DNA from: Oscillospiraceae bacterium
Lineage (GTDB): Bacteria > Bacillota > Clostridia > Oscillospirales > Ruminococcaceae
Direction of reading: 5' to 3'
Assembly: GCA_024684395.1 (NCBI GenBank)
Contig: JAIKWY010000049.1
Location: forward strand, 1-64,000
DNA: 64,000 bases
The position numbers were made by a program, and so were the translations under genes. Positions 23,568 to 32,110 of the stretch are shown here, one piece after another. The notes under the pieces were generated by a model. It saw nothing but the letters and a program-made list of their open reading frames with translations, made no database searches and was not told where the DNA came from. The first letter of the stretch is position 1. Every line of letters begins with the position of its first letter.

Positions 23568-26087
23568 ATGGGAAAAGCAGTTATCGAAAACGGTATCATG
23601 GAATCGTATGAGTTCACCATGCCCGGCAACGTCAAGATCACCGTTGAAGAGGGCGTGAAAGCCTTTGGCGAGCGCTGTTTCTTTGAGCAGAAGAAGCTGA
23701 CCAAGATCATTCTGCCCGGTACGCTCGAAACGCTGGACGGCTGGTGCCTTTCCGGCAGCGGGATCAAGAAGCTCCTTGTCCCGGAGGGTACAACTGCGGT
23801 CAGGGATCATGCTGTATCGAACTGCCGCTCCCTGAAAACGGTCTGGCTCCCGTCCACGCTCACGGAGCTGAGCGGAAGCTGCTTTGAGAACTGCCCGCTG
23901 CTCGAAGAGGTGTTCCTGGCAGCGCCCGCACTGCAATTCCAGCCGGAGACAGTGTTCCGGAACTGCCCTGCGGTCAAGGTCATCCTGGTGGACGGCGAGG
24001 GCGAGCCGGTGCGGGAGCTCTATACCGGCGAGAGCGTCGGCAAGAAGCCGGATCCTGCCGATGCAGGCGAGGAAGGCTTCGAGATCCGGGGCGACCTCCT
24101 TTCCGAGGTCAATCTGCCGGACGGCAATGACATCCGGGTAACGCTCCCGCCCAACATCTTCCGCTACAGCTCCAAGCTCCTCAAGGGCGAAGAGAGCGTG
24201 ACGGAGATCATCATCCCGGAGGGCGTTGAGTCGCTGACCGGCTGGGAATTTGCCGGGACGGGCATCCGGGAGATCCGTCTGCCGGAGAGCCTGAAAAAGC
24301 TCGACGGGCATGTTTTTGACGGCTGCAAGGAGCTGCGCCGTGTGTATCTGCCGGCGTCTCTGGATGAGGTCACGGGCGATGTCTTTGCCAACTGCCCGAA
24401 CCTCGAACTGGTGCTGACTGCCGGTTCTCTGCCCATCGCACGCACCAATGTCTTTGAAAACTCCCCGATGCCCTGGATCGCTTGCTGCGACAAGCGGGAC
24501 AGAAAGCCGATCATACCGAGGGGCTTTACCGTGAAGGACGGCGTGCTCGAGGCTGTGGAGCCCGATGTGACCGATGAGAACGGCTGTCTGCGGATCCCGT
24601 TCGGCGTCACCCGCATCGCACCGGAATGCCTGAAAGACCGCAGTGAGATCAAGCGCCTGCTTTTGCCGCCCGGACTGGAGATGCTGACCGACCGGGAATT
24701 TTCCGGCACATCCATCTGGGAGATCCGTCTGCCGGAGAGCCTGATCCGTCTGGACGGGCATGTGTTCGAGAACTGCACGGAGCTCGAATCTGTCGTGCTG
24801 CCGTCGCATATGACAGCGCTCCGGGGCGAGCTGTTCCACAACTGTCCGAAGCTGAAATACATCTTCTACGGCGGCAAGAAGCTGACCTGCGAAGACAGCT
24901 GCTTCGATGAAGGCCACAAGCCGGAGCTCCTGTACCGCAACCCCTATTCGGAATGGCATACCTATCTGGGCGATACCTACAGCGATACGCTGTTCGATGT
25001 GGAGGACGGCGTGCTGATCCGCTACAAGGGCGATGAGCGTTACTACAACATCGGCATCCCTAAGGGCGTGCGCTGCATTACCACGGCTTGCTTCAAGGGT
25101 ATGAAGCATATCAAGCTCGTGGTCTTCCCGGAGACGCTGCGGGAGCTGGTCGGCTGGGAATTTGCCGGCACCGGCATCACCGAGATCTACTTTCCCGACA
25201 GTCTGCGGAAGCTGGACGGCAACTGCTTTGAAGGCTGCGAGTCGCTCCAGACGGTCTATCTCCCGAAGCATATGACCCGCTTCGGCACGGAGGGCGAATG
25301 CGCCTGCTTCCGGAACTGCACGCAGCTCGGGAAGATCTATTATGCATCCGAGAAGGTGACATACTTCAACTCCGCATTCGAGGGCTGTCCGCATTTCCTG
25401 TTCGTGCAGAAATTCTGGGACAAGAAGCCGCAGCTGCCCGATGACGAGCATACGACCCCGCAGGAATGCGTGGCGATCGAGACGGGCGCAGCCTCCGAGC
25501 AGGAGCAGGCGCCTGAGCGTGATCCGGTGACGGATCCGTATGCAGAAGAAGACCTGTCCTCACTTGAAGACCTGTTTGAAGACGATCCGGAGGAAGCGCC
25601 GGAGGAAGAGCCCGAGGAAGCACCGGAGGATCAGTCTGACGAAGAATTTGACGAGGATCTGGAGCAGATGTATCTTGACCGGATCCATAAGCTCGAAGAG
25701 GAGCTGGTGCAGCAGAAGGAGCAGAACGCTGCCAACGTGGAGCATTACAAGAAGCTGGCAGAGATTCGTTCGCAGCTCGTGGAAGCGGCACAGGAGAAGT
25801 CCCGCATGGAGACAGAGCGGCTCCATCGTGAGGAATGCCGCCAGCTCGAGGAGCAGGTCGCTGAATTACAGCACCGGCTCGACCTTGCCGAGACGAAGAA
25901 CCGTGCCTCCGAGAGCGTGATGCAGAATGTCCTGCTGGCGCTCGATGCGGAGATGCCCCCGGAGGAGCGTGAGAGCATCCTAAAACAGTTCCGGAGCGTT
26001 GCCGGAAAGCTGATCGCACGGGACGCACAGGGCAATGCAGCCGACGGTGATGACACCGGAGAAGGAGACGGCGATGGCGAAGTTTGA
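23568..26087 (+). CDS. Four-module LRR protein with acidic linker, coiled coil and a decayed tail
   Basis: 839 residues, RBS AAAGGAG. Four tandem modules of ~150 residues, each with a header (FEIRGDLLSEVNLPD, FTVKDGVLEAVEP, FDVEDGVLIRYKGD) and the LRR pattern EFAGTGIREIRLPESLKKL. Then a strongly acidic stretch (~665-700), a coiled coil (~705-785), and ESILKQFRSVAGKLIARD. That last part matches the first half of the tail seen in its neighbours (compare SILMQFSKAVYAML), but the second half with the IGT...ARR signature is replaced by an Asp/Gly-rich end. It overlaps the next gene by 14 bases. Confidence 0.86.
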   Translation: MGKAVIENGIMESYEFTMPGNVKITVEEGVKAFGERCFFEQKKLTKIILPGTLETLDGWCLSGSGIKKLLVPEGTTAVRDHAVSNCRSLKTVWLPSTLTELSGSCFENCPLLEEVFLAAPALQFQPETVFRNCPAVKVILVDGEGEPVRELYTGESVGKKPDPADAGEEGFEIRGDLLSEVNLPDGNDIRVTLPPNIFRYSSKLLKGEESVTEIIIPEGVESLTGWEFAGTGIREIRLPESLKKLDGHVFDGCKELRRVYLPASLDEVTGDVFANCPNLELVLTAGSLPIARTNVFENSPMPWIACCDKRDRKPIIPRGFTVKDGVLEAVEPDVTDENGCLRIPFGVTRIAPECLKDRSEIKRLLLPPGLEMLTDREFSGTSIWEIRLPESLIRLDGHVFENCTELESVVLPSHMTALRGELFHNCPKLKYIFYGGKKLTCEDSCFDEGHKPELLYRNPYSEWHTYLGDTYSDTLFDVEDGVLIRYKGDERYYNIGIPKGVRCITTACFKGMKHIKLVVFPETLRELVGWEFAGTGITEIYFPDSLRKLDGNCFEGCESLQTVYLPKHMTRFGTEGECACFRNCTQLGKIYYASEKVTYFNSAFEGCPHFLFVQKFWDKKPQLPDDEHTTPQECVAIETGAASEQEQAPERDPVTDPYAEEDLSSLEDLFEDDPEEAPEEEPEEAPEDQSDEEFDEDLEQMYLDRIHKLEEELVQQKEQNAANVEHYKKLAEIRSQLVEAAQEKSRMETERLHREECRQLEEQVAELQHRLDLAETKNRASESVMQNVLLALDAEMPPEERESILKQFRSVAGKLIARDAQGNAADGDDTGEGDGDGEV

Positions 26088-28491
26088 GATCCGCAGCGGC
26101 ATCCTTGCCGCCTATACGCCGGCTCCCGTAGAACGGGAGCTGACGCTGCCGGAGGGCATCACGGGCGTGGCGTGTGAGCTCGACCCGGCGCATACACTCG
26201 AAAAACTGACAGTCCCGGCAGGCAGCCTTGTGCGGCTCGATCCGTTTTTCCTGCAGCGCAGTCCGGTGAAAGAGGTGCATCTCTCGTGGCAGACGCTGTT
26301 CATAGATGCGTTCGCCTTCTGGGGATGCAGGTCGCTGGAAAAGGTGTACCTGACCGAGGGTACGGTCGTCCATCCGGATGCCTTCAACGGCTGCGATCAT
26401 GTGGATCTGGTATGGCAGCCGCAGCCCCCGCTGACGGAGCAGGAACGTGCTGTTATGCGCAGCGGCGTGCTGATGGGCTATCTGTTCGCACCCGGCGAGA
26501 CGGTGCTGACTGTCCCCGAGGGCGTGCGTTCCGTTGCATGGCACGGCGTCCCCGGCAGCGATGTCCTGACCAAAATAACGATCCCCCCGCACAGCATCGT
26601 CCGGCTCGGTGAGAATGCCTTCCGGGACTGCACGGCGCTGCGGGAGGTACAGCTCTCGGAGGAGACTGCCTCCGTGGGCGCAGGGGCATTCCGGGGCTGT
26701 ACGGCACTGGAGTCCATGACCGTGTATGACGGCACCTGCGTCCATCCGTCCGCCTTTGAGGACGGAAAACGTCCGTTCATCGTCACCGGTGCAGCACCGG
26801 CGGAGCGCTTTGTCATCCGGAACGGCGTGCTGTACGGCTGCTTCTTCCCGGAGGGCGTGACAGACTGCAATGTCCCTGCCGGTGTGGAACGCATTGCGGA
26901 GGAGGCGTTTGCCGGGAATGATACCATGCAGACGCTCACGCTCCCGGAGAGCCTGAAGGAGATCGGCGACAGCGCCTTTCTTGACTGCACGGCACTGCAA
27001 AGCGTGAAGCTCCCGGAGGGGCTGCGCATCCTCGGCAGAAATGCCTTCTGCGGCTGCATCGCATTGCAGAGCGCAGTGCTCCCGGGCAGTCTGCGGATCG
27101 TGCCGATGGGCGCCTTTGAGGGCTGCACGGCACTGCAGAGCGTGACGCTCCCGGAGGGCATCCGGCGCATCGCAGCAGCGGCATTCCACGGCTGTTCCAT
27201 CACGGAGCTGCATCTTCCGGACAGCCTTGCGGAGGTCGGAAAGTGGGCATTCACCGGGAACACGGCATTGCAGGGGGCAAGCCTCTCCGACAGGACACTT
27301 GCCGACCCCGGCGCTTTCCCGGAGGGCATGGCACCCATAAAACGCAGCGGTGCCGAGCAGGAGCCCATCCCCTATGACGAGATGTTCTGCATCCGGGACG
27401 GCGTGTTGTATGACTTCTGCCCGCAGCCGGATGTGACAGATATTGAGATTCCCCCGGAGGTCACGGTCATCGAGGACAAGGCGCTGTGCAATATACAGAC
27501 ATTGACAGGCGTCCTGCTGCCGGAGACGGTGCAGGAGATCCGCATCCGGGATCTGCGGATCCTCGGGGCAGACAGCGATTTCAACGCCTGCTTCTGGATG
27601 TGCAGCCGGCTGACCGACCTGATCTATGCGCCGGACACGGTGCTCGAACAGACCGATGGCTATGGCTTTGCGGCGCCACGCTATGTACCGGCGCTCGAAC
27701 GCATCCGCCTGCCGGAGCTGCTCGGGAGCCATCCGGGCATCGGTGAATGGAACGGCGAGGAACACGCAGAGGGCTGCCGCATCCGGGAGCTCGTCATCCC
27801 GGAAACAGGCTGCGAGACCTTCCGGATCGACAATTGTCCGGCGCTCGAAACGATCTTCGTGCCGGGTACGGTGCGGAACATCAGCATCCACGATTGTCCG
27901 GCGCTGCACTCGATCTTCACCATCTCGGACAATACCGCTTCGGGCGGGAATGCGGATCATACCACGCCCCCGCAGGCAAAGATCTCAGATGTACGGCATA
28001 CGCCGGAGGTATGGGATATGCTGCTGAGCGATGCCGCCAAGCGGCAAAATGAGGGGATCGCTGCGCTGCGGGAACGTATCGCCGCACAGCGCACAGCCCT
28101 TGCCAAGCGCCTTGCCGCACCGGAGAGCCCTGCATATGAAGCGCCTGTACAGAAGCCCGTCCCCGCACCTGCGGAGCCTGTGACGGAAACGCCCGTCATC
28201 GAAGCGCCTGCACAGGAGCCTTCCGTGCCGCAGGTGACGATCACCGATCCGCATACGATCGATGAGTATCTGCTCTATTATGCACAGACAAATGACCCGG
28301 CGAGCGAGGCATATATCGCACAGCATTTCCGGGAGGCGGCACGCTTCCTCGTGGAGATGGAGCTCGGTGTGACCACGGCTGTGATGCACGGGATACGGAT
28401 CGGCACCACCCCCAACAAGAACCTCCTGCTGAGCCTTGCAAGACGCAGCCGCAGAGAGGATATCATACAGTTCTTACAGCAAAACAGATAA
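26074..28491 (+). CDS. Four-block LRR protein with the shared C-terminal tail
   Basis: 805 residues from the ATG at 26074, chosen because AAGGAGA lies 6 bases upstream and the protein then starts at the family header FEIRSGILAAYTP. Four LRR_5 blocks with headers near residues 3, 130, 245 and 430 (e.g. FVIRNGVLYGCFFPEGVTDC). A Pro/Glu-rich linker (~690-725, KPVPAPAEPVTETPV) leads to the tail: ASEAYIAQHFREAARFLVEM, IRIGTTPNKNLLLSLARRSR and REDIIQFL. There is no coiled coil here, so the tail is independent of the coiled-coil region. Cytoplasmic. Confidence 0.87.
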   Translation: MAKFEIRSGILAAYTPAPVERELTLPEGITGVACELDPAHTLEKLTVPAGSLVRLDPFFLQRSPVKEVHLSWQTLFIDAFAFWGCRSLEKVYLTEGTVVHPDAFNGCDHVDLVWQPQPPLTEQERAVMRSGVLMGYLFAPGETVLTVPEGVRSVAWHGVPGSDVLTKITIPPHSIVRLGENAFRDCTALREVQLSEETASVGAGAFRGCTALESMTVYDGTCVHPSAFEDGKRPFIVTGAAPAERFVIRNGVLYGCFFPEGVTDCNVPAGVERIAEEAFAGNDTMQTLTLPESLKEIGDSAFLDCTALQSVKLPEGLRILGRNAFCGCIALQSAVLPGSLRIVPMGAFEGCTALQSVTLPEGIRRIAAAAFHGCSITELHLPDSLAEVGKWAFTGNTALQGASLSDRTLADPGAFPEGMAPIKRSGAEQEPIPYDEMFCIRDGVLYDFCPQPDVTDIEIPPEVTVIEDKALCNIQTLTGVLLPETVQEIRIRDLRILGADSDFNACFWMCSRLTDLIYAPDTVLEQTDGYGFAAPRYVPALERIRLPELLGSHPGIGEWNGEEHAEGCRIRELVIPETGCETFRIDNCPALETIFVPGTVRNISIHDCPALHSIFTISDNTASGGNADHTTPPQAKISDVRHTPEVWDMLLSDAAKRQNEGIAALRERIAAQRTALAKRLAAPESPAYEAPVQKPVPAPAEPVTETPVIEAPAQEPSVPQVTITDPHTIDEYLLYYAQTNDPASEAYIAQHFREAARFLVEMELGVTTAVMHGIRIGTTPNKNLLLSLARRSRREDIIQFLQQNR

Positions 28492-28542
28492 CGGCGGGAT
28501 GCGCATCATCCCAGAAGCCGCATGATAAAGGAGCGTACAGGA

Positions 28543-30285
28543 ATGAGCAAGAAGACTAAACTGAATTTCTCCAACGGCAACAATTATGACGGCGAGATCA
28601 ACGATGCAGGTCAGCCGGACGGCGAGGGCGTGATGACCTACGCCAACGGTCACACCTATGCAGGCGGCTGGAAAAAGGGCGTCAAGCACGGACTGGGCGT
28701 CTATACCTTCCCGGACGGCGAATCCTATGACGGTGAATACCAGGACGACCGCCGCTGCGGCTTCGGCATCCACTCCTTCTCGGACGGGAGAAGGTATGAG
28801 GGCGAGTTCCGGGAGGGCAAGCGCAACGGCGTCGGCATCTTCTTCTTCCCGGGCGGACAGCGCTATGAGGGTGAGTTCCGGAACGGGCTCTATCACGGCT
28901 ACGGCGAGGAGTTCTATACGGACGGCTCCTGCTATAAGGGCGGCTGGAAGGAGGACAAGCGTGACGGCTTCGCAGTCTTCACCTTTGAGAACGGCGAGGC
29001 ATACCGCGGCATCTACCGGGATGACAAGCGCCTGGGCTACGGCGAATCCACCTTCCCCAACGGGCAGAGCTATGAGGGCATGTATGTGGACAATGTCCGC
29101 AACGGCTACGGCTTCTACCATTTCCCGAACGGCACGCAGTACGAGGGCATGTTCAAGGACGGCGCCTACCACGGCTTCGGCTATGAGGCATACGGCACCG
29201 GCAGCAGCTATGACGGCGAGTGGCTCAATGATGAAAAGCACGGCTACGGCGTGTATGTGTTCAGCGACGGATCTGTCTATGACGGCGAATTTATGAAGGG
29301 CAGACGCAACGGGCACGGTACCATGCTCTTCACAGACGGCGAGCAGTTCGAGGGCATCTGGGCGGATGACAGACGAACGCCCCAGGGCAAGACGACCCAG
29401 GTCGTGTACAGCAAGGAGCTCGTGGAAAAGCTCTCGGCAGATGCAGAGAACCGCCGCAGGGCGAAGAATGCCGGCTATCAGCAGGAGATGGAGCGCTGCC
29501 GCAGCGAAGCACGGGCGCTCGAACAGGAGAACGAGAAGGCTGCCGTGCATGTGCAGGAGGTCATCAAACGGCTCGAACAGTGGAAGCAGGACAGAACATC
29601 CGGCAGCCCGGCGTCCGCTGCACCTGCACCGGAGGAGAAGCCGGCAAAGCCCGCTGCGGATACGGCACCGTCCGTCTCTTCCCTGAGCCAGGATGCGCAG
29701 GATCGCATCGCTGCCCTGAACAAGGAGATCCATCATGCGGAGAAGGAGAAGCAGGAGCTCATTGCGGAAAAGATCAGGCTGACCGATGAGAATACCCGCC
29801 TCAATGCGGAAAATACGAAGCTCCGGGCGGACAACGAAAAGCTCCGCACGAAGCTCGACCAGGTGAACAGCGAGCTCCGGCAGCGTGACGAGCTCGACCA
29901 GACACGCCAGAAGCTCGAAGCTGCCAATGCGGAGAACGAGCGCATGGCAGAGGAGCTCCGCCACAAGCAGGCGATCGAGGATCTCGAAGCGGAGGTCGTC
30001 CGTCTCAAGCGTGAGCTGGAGCTGGAACATGCCAAGCAGATCAATGCCAACACCCCGATCGAGGATGTGCTGAAGGTCTATGCCGCCTACAAGACCGATG
30101 AGAGCAAGCAGAGCATCCTCATGCAGTTCAGCAAGGCGGTCTATGCCATGCTGAAAATGGAGACCGATGATGTCCTGACGATCATGCAGGATCCGGAGAT
30201 CGGCAGCCCCGAGAACCGCCGCACGCTGCTCGGTCTTGCACGGCGCTACAGCCGTGAGGATCTCATCAGCGGGCTGAGCCAGTAA
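28543..30285 (+). CDS. MORN-repeat / coiled-coil protein with the shared C-terminal tail
   Basis: 580 residues from the ATG at 28543 (AAAGGAG 9 bases upstream); an in-frame ATG at 28522 has no ribosome site. Residues ~10-285 are about 11 MORN repeats of 23 residues (e.g. YEGEFREGKRNGVGIFFFPG), a beta-hairpin repeat known from membrane- and protein-binding scaffolds. A Pro/Ala-rich linker and a long coiled coil (~375-495) follow, then the tail: ESKQSILMQFSKAVYAML, PEIGSPENRRTLLGLARRYS and REDLISGL. A different recognition module on the same tail as the LRR proteins. Confidence 0.88.
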   Translation: MSKKTKLNFSNGNNYDGEINDAGQPDGEGVMTYANGHTYAGGWKKGVKHGLGVYTFPDGESYDGEYQDDRRCGFGIHSFSDGRRYEGEFREGKRNGVGIFFFPGGQRYEGEFRNGLYHGYGEEFYTDGSCYKGGWKEDKRDGFAVFTFENGEAYRGIYRDDKRLGYGESTFPNGQSYEGMYVDNVRNGYGFYHFPNGTQYEGMFKDGAYHGFGYEAYGTGSSYDGEWLNDEKHGYGVYVFSDGSVYDGEFMKGRRNGHGTMLFTDGEQFEGIWADDRRTPQGKTTQVVYSKELVEKLSADAENRRRAKNAGYQQEMERCRSEARALEQENEKAAVHVQEVIKRLEQWKQDRTSGSPASAAPAPEEKPAKPAADTAPSVSSLSQDAQDRIAALNKEIHHAEKEKQELIAEKIRLTDENTRLNAENTKLRADNEKLRTKLDQVNSELRQRDELDQTRQKLEAANAENERMAEELRHKQAIEDLEAEVVRLKRELELEHAKQINANTPIEDVLKVYAAYKTDESKQSILMQFSKAVYAMLKMETDDVLTIMQDPEIGSPENRRTLLGLARRYSREDLISGLSQ

Positions 30286-30299
30286 CACCGGGAGAGATG

Positions 30300-30857
30300 A
30301 TGGAACAAACGAAGCGGATCGGCGATGCTTCCTATACCGGGGAGGTCAACGATGCCGGACAGCCGCACGGTCACGGCAGGATGCTCTACGCCGGCGGGAT
30401 CTTCTACGACGGCATGTTCGAGAACGGCAAGCCGCACGGTCACGGCACGATGCGCTATCCCCGTGGTTACGGCTATGACGGCGAATACCGGAACGGCAAG
30501 CGCTGCGGACAGGGCAAAATGACCTATCCGAACAATGATGTCTATGACGGTGCATGGCAGAACGACAAACCCCACGGCCACGGCAGAAAGCTCTACGCCG
30601 GCGGGATCTTCTATGACGGCGAATGGCAGGACGGCAGACCGCACGGCATCGGCAAAATGCGCTATCCGGACGGGCACGGCTATGAAGGCGAATACCGGGA
30701 CGGCAAGCGGAACGGTCACGGCATCATGACCTATCCGGGCGGCGAGGTCTATGACGGCGGATGGAAGGATGACGAGAAGCACGGCTTCGGCAGAATGACC
30801 TGTCCGGACGGTACTGTACAGGTAGGCGAGTGGGACAGCGGCAGGCTGATCCGGTAA
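30300..30857 (+). CDS. MORN-repeat-only protein
   Basis: 185 residues, almost entirely eight MORN repeats (HGHGRMLYAGGIFYDGMFEN and similar). The ATG at 30300 is preferred over the adjacent one at 30297 because GGGAG then has normal spacing. No linker, coiled coil or tail is present, unlike the MORN proteins on each side. Six of the repeats form two copies of a three-repeat unit. It might be a soluble partner or a truncated duplicate. The 3' end is intact (TAA) and 29 bp precede the next gene. Confidence 0.85.
   Translation: MEQTKRIGDASYTGEVNDAGQPHGHGRMLYAGGIFYDGMFENGKPHGHGTMRYPRGYGYDGEYRNGKRCGQGKMTYPNNDVYDGAWQNDKPHGHGRKLYAGGIFYDGEWQDGRPHGIGKMRYPDGHGYEGEYRDGKRNGHGIMTYPGGEVYDGGWKDDEKHGFGRMTCPDGTVQVGEWDSGRLIR
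30366..30779 (+). repeat. Direct duplication of a 207-bp (three-MORN) unit
   Basis: Positions 30366-30572 and 30573-30779 align without gaps, exactly three 69-base MORN units each; for example CTCTACGCCGGCGGGATCTT occurs at the same place in both. This shows recent in-frame expansion of the array. Confidence 0.85.
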
Positions 30858-30886
30858 CACCGCAGTGCCGTCAGAAGGAGACGATG

Positions 30887-32071
30887 ATGAAAAAGAAGGC
30901 TACAAACACAAAGGGGAGCCATACCGGGCAGCGCACAGAGCAGCCCGTCAGCCGCACGCTGATCCTTGCGGACGGCTCCCTCTACACCGGCGAGCTCGAT
31001 GCGGAGAATCGTCCGCATGGCAGCGGTGTGATGAGCTATGCAAGCGGTGCCGAGTATGAGGGCGAATGGCGCTCCGGCAAGCGCTCCGGAACGGGCTCGA
31101 TGACCTATCCCGACGGCAGCAGCTACGACGGCACCTGGGAGAATGACGAAAAGAACGGCACCGGCAGATACCTGCGCCCGGACGGCAGTGTCTATGAGGG
31201 AGATTTCGCCGACGGCATGTACCACGGGACAGGCACGCTGACAGAAGCAGACGGTGCCTCCTATACGGGCGCATTCCGGAACGGGGAATTTGACGGTATG
31301 GGACGCATGGCCTATGCCGGCGGTACGATATATGACGGCATGTGGCGGGAAGGACTGCGGGACGGCAAGGGCATCTGTACCTATCAGGACGGCAGATCCG
31401 TCAAGGGCATCTGGATGGATGACCGGCTCATCGGCGCAGCAGAAACGTCTTCCCATGCCGATGAAACAGCAGAGCTCCGTTCCGAGCTCGCAGCACTGCA
31501 AGAGAAGCTCCGGGATGCTGCACAGCTTGCAGAGGAGAACAAGCGCCTGCGGGCAGAGCTTGACAAGATGATAAAAGAGCAGAAATGCCTTGCACAGGCA
31601 TCCGATGGCGATGCGGAAGAGCTCCGGGAGCTGCGGGAAGCACATGCCGAGGATGAAAAGCAGATCAGGGCATTGCAGAGAAAGCTCGATAAGATGGCAG
31701 AAGAGAAGAAACGCCTTGCACAGGCATCCGAAGAGAAGATCGCCGGACTACAGGCGGAGGTCGATGCCCTGCAGGAAAAGCTCGCTGCGCTGTCTGAGAA
31801 AGAGACCCCTGATGCTCCGGATGCACCGGCAGAGACGGTCATAAGGCGCATCGAGGAGATCCTGGCGGAGTATCTGGACACGCTCTCCGAGGAGGCAGAG
31901 CAGCAGCTGGCAGTGCGCTTCCGTGAGACAGCCTTTGCGCTGATGGATTGCAGCGTGGAGGAGGCTTCCAAGGTCATGCGCAGCCCGATCATCGGCACCG
32001 ACAGGAACAAGCGCCAGCTCCGCAACCAGGCACGCCGTGCCAACAGGCTGGACATTGCGCAGATGGTCTGA
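30887..32071 (+). CDS. MORN-repeat / coiled-coil protein with the shared C-terminal tail
   Basis: 394 residues from the ATG at 30887 (AAGGAG 6 bases upstream, versus 3 for the ATG at 30884). About seven MORN repeats at residues ~25-180 (YEGEWRSGKRSGTGSMTYPD), a coiled coil at ~195-310 (LREAHAEDEKQIRALQRKLD), then the tail: EEAEQQLAVRFRETAFALMD, SPIIGTDRNKRQLRNQARRA and NRLDIAQMV. The tail is very close to that of the next gene, so these two C-termini are recent relatives. Confidence 0.88.
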   Translation: MKKKATNTKGSHTGQRTEQPVSRTLILADGSLYTGELDAENRPHGSGVMSYASGAEYEGEWRSGKRSGTGSMTYPDGSSYDGTWENDEKNGTGRYLRPDGSVYEGDFADGMYHGTGTLTEADGASYTGAFRNGEFDGMGRMAYAGGTIYDGMWREGLRDGKGICTYQDGRSVKGIWMDDRLIGAAETSSHADETAELRSELAALQEKLRDAAQLAEENKRLRAELDKMIKEQKCLAQASDGDAEELRELREAHAEDEKQIRALQRKLDKMAEEKKRLAQASEEKIAGLQAEVDALQEKLAALSEKETPDAPDAPAETVIRRIEEILAEYLDTLSEEAEQQLAVRFRETAFALMDCSVEEASKVMRSPIIGTDRNKRQLRNQARRANRLDIAQMV

Positions 32072-32110
32072 GATCACCGGCAGCAGGTGCGCTGCGTGAG
32101 GAGGAAATTT

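Noticed and set aside
25366-27960. Long open frame of 864 codons on the minus strand (also similar ones at 23448-25451, 31748-34081, 34204-36597, 39071-41092 and a 945-codon plus-strand frame at 41142-43979)
   Set aside because: They lie antisense to genes with clear domains, have no ribosome site, and translate into compositionally odd sequence. They result from codon bias in GC-rich genes.
28543-32071. MORN genes as eukaryotic contamination
   Set aside because: They have bacterial ribosome sites, tight operon spacing and the same tail as the neighbouring LRR genes.
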